Origin: Selenomonadaceae bacterium
Lineage (GTDB): Bacteria > Bacillota > Negativicutes > Selenomonadales > Selenomonadaceae
Assembly: GCA_017476005.1 (NCBI GenBank)
Contig: JAFVEM010000043.1
Location: 1 to 45,962 of the forward strand
Length of the DNA stretch: 45,962 nucleotides
Reading direction: 5' to 3'
Part shown: piece by piece, positions 40,976 to 45,962 of the stretch
Position numbering within the stretch: the stretch's first letter is position 1
Layout of the letters: each line of letters begins with the position of its first letter
Position numbers and translations under genes: made by a program
Notes under the pieces: generated by a model
The model's database searches: none
Seen by the model: the letters and a program-made list of their open reading frames with translations, nothing else
What the model was told of the DNA's origin: nothing

Positions 40976-42268
40976 ATGAAGAAGTCTCTCGTATCTGCCC
41001 TCACCACTGCTATGGTGGTCGGTACTGCCAGCGTTACTTTCGCGGCCAGCAATCCTTTCTCCGATGTACCTGCCGATCATTGGTCTTATGACGCTGTGAC
41101 CCAGCTCGCCCAAGACGGCGTTATCAACGGTTACGGCGACGGCACCTTCCGCGGCGACAAGAACATCACCCGTTACGAAATGGCGCAAATGATCGCTAAA
41201 GCCATGGCGAAAAGCGACGTTTCCGCCAAAGACAAGGCTCTTATCGACAAGCTGGCCGCTGAGTTCTCCGACGAGTTGAACAGCCTCGGCGTTCGCGTTT
41301 CCAATTTGGAAAAGCATGCCGATATGGTGAAATGGAACGGGACGTTGTGGACGCAGTATCAGCGTCAGATTACTGACAATGAAAACGATGCTGGTGCTCA
41401 GTATCGCCTGAAGTTCCGCTTAGAGCCGGATGCCGAGGTCAATGAAAATTGGCATGTGAAGGCTCGTATAGATGGCAACTGGAATTTGGCGCAAGACCAG
41501 AGTGCCGACAACAACGCTGATGCTGGTATCAAATTGATTCGTGCTTGGGCTGATGGTACTTATGGTAACTTCAACATCAAGGCCGGTAAGATTGCCGAGC
41601 AACTTTCTCCTAACCTCCTCTTTGATACTGAGTTCTCCGGTGCTGCTGTTTCTTATGGCAAGGACGTGAAATTCACCGTTGAGGGTGGTCGTTGGAGCAA
41701 GACTAATTTGGCCAATGGTACTACTCCCATGTTGAGCAATGGTAAGTCCACTGAAATTTGGGGCTTCGGCCTCGGTTATGCTCCCGAGGAAAGCAAGTTC
41801 TCCGGTATGTTGAACTATTATCGCCTGTCCAACGACCAAGTAGGTACTCTTAGCCGTAACGACGATAATACATGGAAATCTACCGCCAGCATTTGGGATG
41901 TGGGAGCCAAGTATCGCTTCGATCCTAATTTCGCCATCGCCGGTGAGTTTGCTCAGAATGTAAACTCCGACAAAGGCAATCGCGCTTTCACGGCTGAACT
42001 TCTTTACAAAGGTGCTAAGGCTAGCGATCCCGGTTCTTGGGGTGCTTCCGTCGCCTATCGTCATTTGGGCAAATATGCGGCCTACGCTCCCACCTATAAT
42101 GGTGCCGTTGGTGGTGCTAAGGGTTGGGATGTTGGTGCTGAATATGCTTTCGCCAAGAATATTGTTGGTTATGTCCAGTATTTCCGCGGTACTTATGTTG
42201 AGAACGGTGATAATCACGATGGTAACGACACCAACCGTCTCTGGGGTCGTCTCCGCTTCTTCTTCTGA
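40976..42268 (+). CDS. SLH-domain outer-membrane porin 2
   Basis: A 430-residue paralogue of the porin at 25142. Signal peptide residues 1-23, SLH domain about 24-78, coiled coil about 83-118, then a beta-barrel ending GRLRFFF. The N-terminal 120 residues are nearly identical to porin 1 at protein level and very similar in DNA, while the barrel has clearly diverged. GAGGAGG lies about 9 bases before the ATG. The two genes share promoter plan and leader block, and each has a JAB-like gene beside it: divergent upstream for porin 1, convergent downstream for this one. Confidence 0.92.
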   Translation: MKKSLVSALTTAMVVGTASVTFAASNPFSDVPADHWSYDAVTQLAQDGVINGYGDGTFRGDKNITRYEMAQMIAKAMAKSDVSAKDKALIDKLAAEFSDELNSLGVRVSNLEKHADMVKWNGTLWTQYQRQITDNENDAGAQYRLKFRLEPDAEVNENWHVKARIDGNWNLAQDQSADNNADAGIKLIRAWADGTYGNFNIKAGKIAEQLSPNLLFDTEFSGAAVSYGKDVKFTVEGGRWSKTNLANGTTPMLSNGKSTEIWGFGLGYAPEESKFSGMLNYYRLSNDQVGTLSRNDDNTWKSTASIWDVGAKYRFDPNFAIAGEFAQNVNSDKGNRAFTAELLYKGAKASDPGSWGASVAYRHLGKYAAYAPTYNGAVGGAKGWDVGAEYAFAKNIVGYVQYFRGTYVENGDNHDGNDTNRLWGRLRFFF

Positions 42269-42271
42269 TAA

Positions 42272-42332
42272 AAAGAATAACGGTTCGGCTTTTCCCGAAC
42301 GTCAAGCAAGCCCACGCGTAAGCGTGGGCTTG
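42272..42332. terminator. Terminator block, copy A
   Basis: AGAATAACGGTTCGGC then CAAGCCCACGC (42307-42317), GTAA, GCGTGGGCTTG (42322-42332). The block also contains the weaker hairpin GGTTCGG/CCGAAC. It ends porin 2 and, on the minus strand, the JAB-like unit. A near-identical block stands at 44158-44218. Confidence 0.85.
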
Positions 42333-42349
42333 TGTGTTATCCAGCATAA

Positions 42350-42514
42350 TCATCCTGCCATACAATTTGTTCCGTAATTAGGGGAAACAATTTCCTCATC
42401 CCAAGGCTCTGCGTCATCCTCTCGCAAAAGCCATTTTTGGTGCAGTGCTTCTAGCCTCTCAGGTGTCATTGGTCTATCGTCAATCACAAGAATATTACTA
42501 TTTGCTTTTCCCAT
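42350..42514 (-). CDS. Small protein overlapping the JAB-like gene (copy 2)
   Basis: A 54-residue acidic protein (RPMTPERLEALHQKWLLRED in the middle, Asp/Glu-rich after it). Its ATG at 42514 lies inside the last codons of the JAB-like gene (17-base overlap) and AAAGGTGGGG precedes it by about 8 bases. The layout copies that of 24076-24261, although that protein is basic. I do not recognise a family. Reading it as a partner of the JAB-like protein rests on the repeated arrangement only. The terminator block A follows about 20 bases after its stop. Confidence 0.55.
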   Translation of the reverse strand: MGKANSNILVIDDRPMTPERLEALHQKWLLREDDAEPWDEEIVSPNYGTNCMAG

Positions 42515-43061
42515 AGTCAATCCCCACCTTTCCGCATGTATGCAAAAACATACTTACCATCTTGTCTGTATCGCCGAAACATTCGTCATAAATGTGAAGC
42601 AACAACAAGCGAACAGAACGATAGCTATAATCCCTGCTTTTATGCAAAATATACACTTCGCCTTGATTTGTTACCACCGACAGCAAGCCAATGTTGCGTC
42701 CGCTAATAAATGTATCAATATCTGCAAGTGAAAACTTTTTTGTGCTTGGATGGTTATGCAAATACATTACCTCACCCACATCCGATGATGTGAGTATTCC
42801 ATAAGCCTCTGGGGACGAGGCTGGATTGACATAACTTTCAAGGCCAAGCACCCTAGTTTTTCGCGACTTGCTGAAATTCCACACAGACAGGACTTCGTTG
42901 CTGTCGTTCTGCATCTTGGCTATCCGCAAGATTTCCTTGTGCTCCATCTGTATGGCTTCGCATACGGCTCTTGAAAGTCCAGGAAGCTCGACACAGGGAA
43001 CTTTGCTAATGGCTATATCCGTAATCATAATCTTGTGGTCGCGTCTCTTCGCCTGCTCCAA
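42498..43061 (-). CDS. JAB/MPN-like (RadC-related) protein, copy 2
   Basis: About 187 residues from LEQAKRRDHKIMITDIAI, paralogous to 24224-24817. MYLHNHPSTKKFSLADI keeps the H-x-H...S-x-x-D metal motif and NDSNEVL keeps the Glu that could complete the active site. LSVVTNQGEVYILHKS matches LMSVVTNQGTVHILYK of copy 1. The start is unsure: TTG at 43061 marks the beginning of shared sequence but has poor spacing from GGTGGAGG; ATG at 43028 and the long frame from 43211, which begins in the structured leader, are alternatives. A TATAAT at 43089-43084 supports initiation after that point. The product may be a metal-dependent isopeptidase; the target is unknown. Confidence 0.65.
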   Translation of the reverse strand: MEQAKRRDHKIMITDIAISKVPCVELPGLSRAVCEAIQMEHKEILRIAKMQNDSNEVLSVWNFSKSRKTRVLGLESYVNPASSPEAYGILTSSDVGEVMYLHNHPSTKKFSLADIDTFISGRNIGLLSVVTNQGEVYILHKSRDYSYRSVRLLLLHIYDECFGDTDKMVSMFLHTCGKVGIDYGKSK

Positions 43062-43083
43062 CCCTCCACCAGCTCTCGACCAT

Positions 43084-43114
43084 ATTATAGCACCATCCCG
43101 AAATCCTTGTACAA
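43084..43114 (-). promoter_or_regulatory. Second promoter of the JAB-like unit
   Basis: On the minus strand a perfect TATAAT (43089-43084) with TGTACA 18 bases or TTGTAC 19 bases upstream. It lies between the structured leader and the conserved coding start. Confidence 0.4.
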
Positions 43115-43140
43115 TACCATATGTTCGGGATACCAAATGA

Positions 43141-43262
43141 GTACACCGTCCATAGAACCAGTCAACTGCCAAAAAAGGCAGGACATGGGGTTCGAGGACG
43201 GTTGCTTTCACCTAACTTATATCATATTGAGGAATAGAAGTGCAAGGAAAATTTAGTCAATG
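43141..43262 (-). ncRNA. Structured leader with promoter, copy A
   Basis: A promoter (TTGCAC 43245-43240, 18 bases, TATAAG 43221-43216) precedes a long hairpin at 43201-43146 in minus-strand sense: CCGTCC, GAACC, CTGCC, a loop of six T, then GGCAG, GGTTC, GGACGG, all three stems perfect. Over 110 bp it is nearly identical to 44770-44885. One base change between copies turns a C-G pair into U-G, which keeps the fold on this strand only. It looks like a cis-regulatory RNA or small RNA. Class unknown. Confidence 0.6.
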
Positions 43263-43273
43263 GAGGGCTTTTT

Positions 43274-43657
43274 ATGGAGCAAATTTCCTATCCGGCAATC
43301 TTTTTTGAGGATGCGCCATATATCGGCGTGGAATTCCCGGATTTGCCCGGCTGTTTTTCGCAGGGCGACGACTTGTCCGATGCCGAATTTTGGGCAGGGA
43401 GGGCTATTCGTTGCTTTTTAGATTCGGTGGAAGCGGAAGATTATCCGTTACCGTCGAAAATTGAAAACATCAATCTGGCGAACCATCACGATATAAAGGC
43501 GTTGAAGTTCGTCGATATGTGCCCCGAAATAGACGAGTCTCATCAGAAGCTATATAATCCCCAAACCCATCGCATAACATCTGTGCCAATGCAAAAGGAG
43601 GTTTTAGGCGATAGATTACAAGCCAAAATTTTAGAGCAGGCGGGGGTTAAGCTGTGA
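43274..43657 (+). CDS. HicB-like antitoxin
   Basis: A 127-residue protein with the HicB partial RNase-H-like fold: YPAIFFEDAPYIGVEFPDLP followed by GCFSQGDDLSDAEFWAGRAI, the usual G-x-x-V-x-FPDLPGC-x-S-x-G order. The C-terminal part (about 75-127) is a short DNA-binding-like tail. HicB proteins neutralise the HicA RNA-binding toxin. No hicA is visible beside it, so it is an orphan or a stand-alone regulator. TGGAGGG lies about 7 bases before the ATG. It starts just past the promoter end of leader copy A, on the opposite strand. Confidence 0.8.
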   Translation: MEQISYPAIFFEDAPYIGVEFPDLPGCFSQGDDLSDAEFWAGRAIRCFLDSVEAEDYPLPSKIENINLANHHDIKALKFVDMCPEIDESHQKLYNPQTHRITSVPMQKEVLGDRLQAKILEQAGVKL

Positions 43658-43678
43658 GCGGTGGAGGGGAGTAAGGAT

Positions 43679-43933
43679 ATGTGTCAAATAGCTTTAAATA
43701 TCCCGGAAGCAGTCTTGTATGATACGGAAATGACTGAGCAAGAGACTGCCGAGGCAATAAGAAAAGCCATCGCCTTGCTTTATTACACTAAGTACGACGT
43801 ATCGCTGGGCTACTGCTCGCTCATTGCCAATATGGACAAAGAGGACTTTATCCGTTACCTAGGCGAAAACAACATCTCGATTTTTCAATTCGACGATGAA
43901 GCAGAATTTGTCGAGGAGATGAACAATGCTTAA
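43679..43933 (+). CDS. UPF0175-family antitoxin
   Basis: An 84-residue protein. LLYYTKYDVSLGYCSLIANM followed by DKEDFIRYLGENNISIFQFD matches the UPF0175 helix-turn-helix family (AL-YY-x-x-x-SLG-AA-LA-M-x-EEF-x-L-x-x-x-I). These proteins are usually antitoxins for DUF3368 PIN toxins, and a broken DUF3368 gene overlaps its stop by 8 bases. I used the ATG at 43679 with GGGAG upstream. Because the toxin is dead, the antitoxin is now an orphan. Confidence 0.8.
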   Translation: MCQIALNIPEAVLYDTEMTEQETAEAIRKAIALLYYTKYDVSLGYCSLIANMDKEDFIRYLGENNISIFQFDDEAEFVEEMNNA

Positions 43934-44146
43934 AGTTATCGCCAATACGACACCACTGCTGGCTTTGGGGAATATTGGAGCATTAAATTTATTGCAGTGA
44001 CCGGGACTTTGGGCGTTTTGCTCAAAGCCAAGCATGAAAGGCACATAAAAGAGATAAAACCGTTTTTGGAAAAATTAGTTTTGGATGGGCTGTTTATCAG
44101 CGATAAGATAATAAAGCTCGTTTTAGCGCAAGCCGAAGAATTATAG
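43926..44146 (+). pseudogene. Deleted DUF3368 PIN-domain toxin
   Basis: The first 24 codons read MLKVIANTTPLLALGNIGAL then NLLQ and stop (TGA at 43998), the expected start of a DUF3368 PIN toxin with its first catalytic Asp replaced by Asn as usual for this start or lost. In another frame from 43997 the sequence reads GTLGVLLKAKHERHIKEIKP and continues FLEKLVLDGLFISDKIIKLV to a stop at 44144, the family's C-terminus. About 80 central residues are missing at the junction near 43997. The toxin is dead by internal deletion. Confidence 0.8.
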
Positions 44147-44157
44147 TGGGGTCGTAA

Positions 44158-44218
44158 GAAGAATAACGGTTCGGCATTTGTCGAACGTCAAGCAAGCCCA
44201 CGCGTAAGCGTGGGCTTG
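44158..44218. terminator. Terminator block, copy B
   Basis: Near-identical to 42272-42332: AGAATAACGGTTCGGC, CGAACGTCAAG and the hairpin CAAGCCCACGC/GCGTGGGCTTG (44193-44218). The first small hairpin has decayed. It closes the plus-strand genes and would stop leftward RNA from leader copy B. Confidence 0.8.
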
Positions 44219-44246
44219 TGGTTTTTGGTGGGGATGGAGAAATAAT

Positions 44247-44275
44247 TTGCTAGATGAATACAATAATGATATACT
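44247..44275 (+). promoter_or_regulatory. Promoter for a possibly leaderless nuclease mRNA
   Basis: TTGCTA (44247-44252), 17 bases, TATACT (44270-44275). Only 6 bases separate the -10 box from the ATG at 44282, so transcription would start at or next to the start codon. No ribosome-binding site is visible. Confidence 0.5.
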
Positions 44276-44281
44276 ACCCCT

Positions 44282-44779
44282 ATGGATATTACAGAATTAT
44301 GGACGAGTACGATGGGGCAGGTCGGCGAGACTACAGAACTAGACGAATACACCATTGACGGCACTACCTACAGAGTTGACGGGAAACACGTTATACTAAG
44401 GCCAACTCCAAAAGAGAGAGCCGTGGCAACTGCCCTCAGTCAAAAGTACGGCAAGAAGGTTGAATTTGTGCCGCAGGTAATGTTTCCTCAAGGAGTCAAA
44501 ACACCGGATTATTTGATAGATGGCGAGAGATTTGACCTAAAATCACCAACTGGGTGTGGCAAAAATTTGCTATACGGTGCTATTGCAAAACAGAAGCGAC
44601 AAGCATATAACTTCATTGTCGATGTTACGGATTGTCCTTTGAGTTTGGAAGAAGTGGAAGAGCAGGTTAATGACCTGTACAGGTCTCCGCGTATAGGTTT
44701 TTTGGAAACACTTGTACTGATAAAGTGTGGCGAGATTGTTAAGGTGTATTCTCGCAAACGAAGAGAAAACCGTCCATAG
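44282..44779 (+). CDS. Stand-alone CdiA-C-type nuclease domain
   Basis: A 165-residue protein. After a short N-terminal part, ERAVATALSQKYGKKVEFVP and QGVKTPDYLIDGERFDLKSP (about residues 79-98) followed by ALYG-like KNLLYGAIAKQKRQAYNFIV match the CdiA C-terminal tRNase/PD-(D/E)XK-like domain (PDY...D-x-K core), commonly found at the end of contact-dependent toxins or phage head proteins. Here it has no carrier domain. Its last codons overlap leader copy B, which is transcribed the other way and runs antisense through the whole gene. No immunity gene is evident. It may be an orphan toxin, a captured cargo or a nuclease with another role. Confidence 0.7.
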   Translation: MDITELWTSTMGQVGETTELDEYTIDGTTYRVDGKHVILRPTPKERAVATALSQKYGKKVEFVPQVMFPQGVKTPDYLIDGERFDLKSPTGCGKNLLYGAIAKQKRQAYNFIVDVTDCPLSLEEVEEQVNDLYRSPRIGFLETLVLIKCGEIVKVYSRKRRENRP

Positions 44780-44885
44780 AACCAGTCAACTGCCAAAAAA
44801 GCAGGACATGGGGTTCGAGAACGGTTGCCTTCACCTAATTTATACCATATTGGGGATAGGAGTGCAAGAAAAAATTTACTTGATG
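44770..44885 (-). ncRNA. Structured leader with promoter, copy B
   Basis: Near-identical to 43141-43262. On the minus strand TTGCAC (44867-44862), 17 bases, TATAAA (44844-44839), then the extended hairpin 44824-44770: CCGTTC/GGACGG (one U-G), GAACC/GGTTC, CTGC/GCAG. No JAB-like gene follows; transcription would run antisense across the nuclease gene to terminator copy B. Confidence 0.6.
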
Positions 44886-44921
44886 TCGAAGAAAAATTTT
44901 TGACCAAGGAGGTGATTTTTG

Positions 44922-45215
44922 ATGAGTGCATTGCGTAAAGAGGCTATCAGCATGGTAAATGCCATGCCGGAAGCGGGGCTGGAGCCGCTTATGCGTTACC
45001 TCATGGAGTATAATTTACAGCAGGGAGAGCGAGAACGCAGAATCCAGCGAAAAAAGGCGGCCTTGGATGAAATTTTGAGTTTGTCCAAATATCTACCCGA
45101 TTTAGATGAAGAAAAAGGAACTGGCGGCATCTCGCCTAGAAAGGTTTGGTTATGCGAAAGTAGCCTGATAAAAGGAGGCTTCTATTATGCCCACCGCCCT
45201 TGCTATAGAAGATGA
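44922..45215 (+). pseudogene. Antitoxin-like gene with a frameshift
   Basis: The frame starts MSALRKEAISMVNAMPEAGL after a perfect AAGGAGGTGA and runs to 45215 (97 codons). The expected family ending (LDEEKELAASRLERFGY-type) is found in the next frame: skipping one base within GAAAAAGG at 45111-45118 gives EEKELAASRLERFGYAKVA and a stop at 45166-45168. The existing ending (GTGGISPRKVWLCES...) therefore looks like a frameshift in a run of five A, by mutation, sequencing error or slippage. Related small proteins are predicted antitoxins or regulators of short operons. A Uma2 gene follows. The corrected gene would end 18 bases before it. Confidence 0.65.
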
Positions 45216-45747
45216 TTACTGTCGGGAGGAGCTAATCGACGGAGAATACATGCTGGCTCCGGCTCCCGGGGAAGGTCATAATGATGTTATGGCCAATATA
45301 TTGGTCAAGTTTCGTGTTTACCTAAGGGGTAAGCCCTGCCGCGCTTACGGCGATAATGTTGACGTTTTCTTGGACGAAAAAAATATTTTTCAGCCTGATG
45401 TCAGCATTGTTTGCGACCGTAGCAAGATAAAAGCCAACGGCATCCACGGCGCGCCGGATTTGGTGGTGGAGATACTTTCCCTTTCTACCAAGAAAAACGA
45501 CCGAGGGAAAAAATTCAAGGCTTATGAACGCTTTGGGGTAAAGGAATATTGGATAGTCGATCCCGTCCTGCGTCAGGTGGAGGTCTATCATAATTCGGCG
45601 GAGGGATTTATACTGGATAATGTTTACGCCGTGAAAGACCCGGTGCGAGATTTTGACGTGGAGGAACCGCCCACGCAGATAAAGGTTTCTCTTTATGAGG
45701 ACTTGGTGGTGGATGTGCAGGAAATTTTTTATGATATGATGTGGTAA
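45187..45747 (+). CDS. Uma2-family (DUF820) PD-(D/E)XK protein
   Basis: A 186-residue protein of the Uma2 restriction-endonuclease-like family. [14 protein letters not shown] (about residues 72-85), [20 protein letters not shown] (about 94-113) and [20 protein letters not shown] give the P-D...E-x-x core with the following K. Such proteins are common and often multi-copy in cyanobacteria and anaerobes; their biological role is not settled, though mobile-element or defence functions are proposed. AAAAGGAGG lies 8 bases before the ATG. A terminator and a group II intron follow. Confidence 0.85.
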   Translation: MPTALAIEDDYCREELIDGEYMLAPAPGEGHNDVMANILVKFRVYLRGKPCRAYGDNVDVFLDEKNIFQPDVSIVCDRSKIKANGIHGAPDLVVEILSLSTKKNDRGKKFKAYERFGVKEYWIVDPVLRQVEVYHNSAEGFILDNVYAVKDPVRDFDVEEPPTQIKVSLYEDLVVDVQEIFYDMMW

Positions 45748-45751
45748 GCGA

Positions 45752-45785
45752 AACAGCCCCCTCTTCTAGGGAGCTGTTTTGTTTT
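45752..45785 (+). terminator. Terminator of the Uma2 gene
   Basis: AACAGC-CCCT pairs with AGGG-GCTGTT, followed by TTGTTTT. A group II intron begins 3 bases after the T-run. Confidence 0.85.
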
Positions 45786-45788
45786 ATT

Positions 45789-45962
45789 GTGCGCCCGGCG
45801 GCGCACGTTTCTAACCGGTGAAAGTCCGGAATCCGCCCGGTAGTGGGAAGGATATAGCCAATAGCAAGGGTGTCCATCGCGAGGTGGAATCTGAAGGAAG
45901 CTGGCGGCAAACCTCTGGCCTGACGAACAGAAACCGTATATTAGGCTATCGCTTGGGATAAG
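45789..45962 (+). mobile_element. Group II intron, 5' part (truncated by window end)
   Basis: Begins GTGCGCCCGGC, the standard GUGCG 5' end, and carries the usual domain I segments: AACCGGTGAAAGTCCGGAA, AGGGTGTCCATCGCGAGGTG, GAATCTGAAGGAAGCTGGCG and GGCAAACCTCTGGCCTGACG. The reverse-transcriptase ORF and 3' end lie outside. It sits immediately behind a rho-independent terminator, the site preference known for class C introns, though the class cannot be fixed from this part alone. Confidence 0.88.

Noticed and set aside
44509-44931. Minus-strand open frame opposite the CdiA-C-type gene as a second JAB-like gene
   Set aside because: It has none of the JAB motifs; only its leader-derived part resembles the copy A unit.

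Overview
The window looks like chromosomal DNA of a motile, diderm member of the Firmicutes, most likely the Negativicutes (Selenomonas/Veillonella relatives). Three things point there: two outer-membrane porins that carry an N-terminal S-layer-homology (SLH) domain; flagellar genes that include the P-ring and L-ring proteins FlgI and FlgH, which only diderms need, placed directly behind an Mbl/MreB gene as in Bacillus; and Firmicutes-type ribosome-binding sites with frequent TTG/GTG starts. No species is claimed.

Layout. 1-950 is decayed mobile DNA: a serine-recombinase fragment, an ISAs1-type transposase remnant and a cluster of TTCAACGAT repeats. 942-3430 is an acyl-transfer pair (MBOAT plus SGNH-like protein). 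3700-6814 is a run of esterase, ATP-grasp ligase, ECF S component and a small membrane protein. 6942-9118 (minus strand) has a PelF-like glycosyltransferase, a cluster of DnaA boxes, a hotdog thioesterase and two tRNA-Val genes. 9289-12369 has a beta-lactamase-fold protein without catalytic residues, an LPP20-like secreted protein and a soluble chemotaxis signalling domain. 12591-18071 is mbl-flgF-flgG-flgA-flgH-flgI. 18150-21361 has an AAA/PD-(D/E)XK protein and a DUF4127 protein. 21527-24817 (minus strand) is an apparent operon: JAB-like protein, small protein, RadA, D,D-carboxypeptidase. 25142-26503 is the first SLH porin. 26591-28815 is a toxin-antitoxin island with an N-at-d coiled-coil gene and the scar of an earlier duplication. 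28901-39657 is housekeeping and envelope: alaS, an HlyD-type adaptor, a phosphoethanolamine-transferase-like sulfatase, a eukaryote-type glycogen branching enzyme, a SpeD-like pseudoenzyme and a class A PBP. 39762-40550 is a DeoR regulator and 40976-42268 the second SLH porin. 42272-45962 is an accessory island.

The most unusual part is 42272-44885. A near-identical terminator block (42272-42332 and 44158-44218) and a near-identical promoter plus structured leader (43141-43262 and 44770-44885, minus strand) frame two different cargoes. One is a JAB/MPN-like protein with a small overlapping gene. The other is a stand-alone CdiA-C-type nuclease on the opposite strand, with what looks like a leaderless promoter. 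The JAB-like protein plus small overlapping gene recurs upstream of radA. HicB-like and UPF0175 genes and a deleted PIN toxin lie between the two frames; a frameshifted antitoxin-like gene, a Uma2 protein and a group II intron follow.

Most genes are assigned from motifs visible in the translated sequence; no database search was possible. Start codons were chosen from ribosome-binding sites, so several proteins are shorter than the longest open frame.
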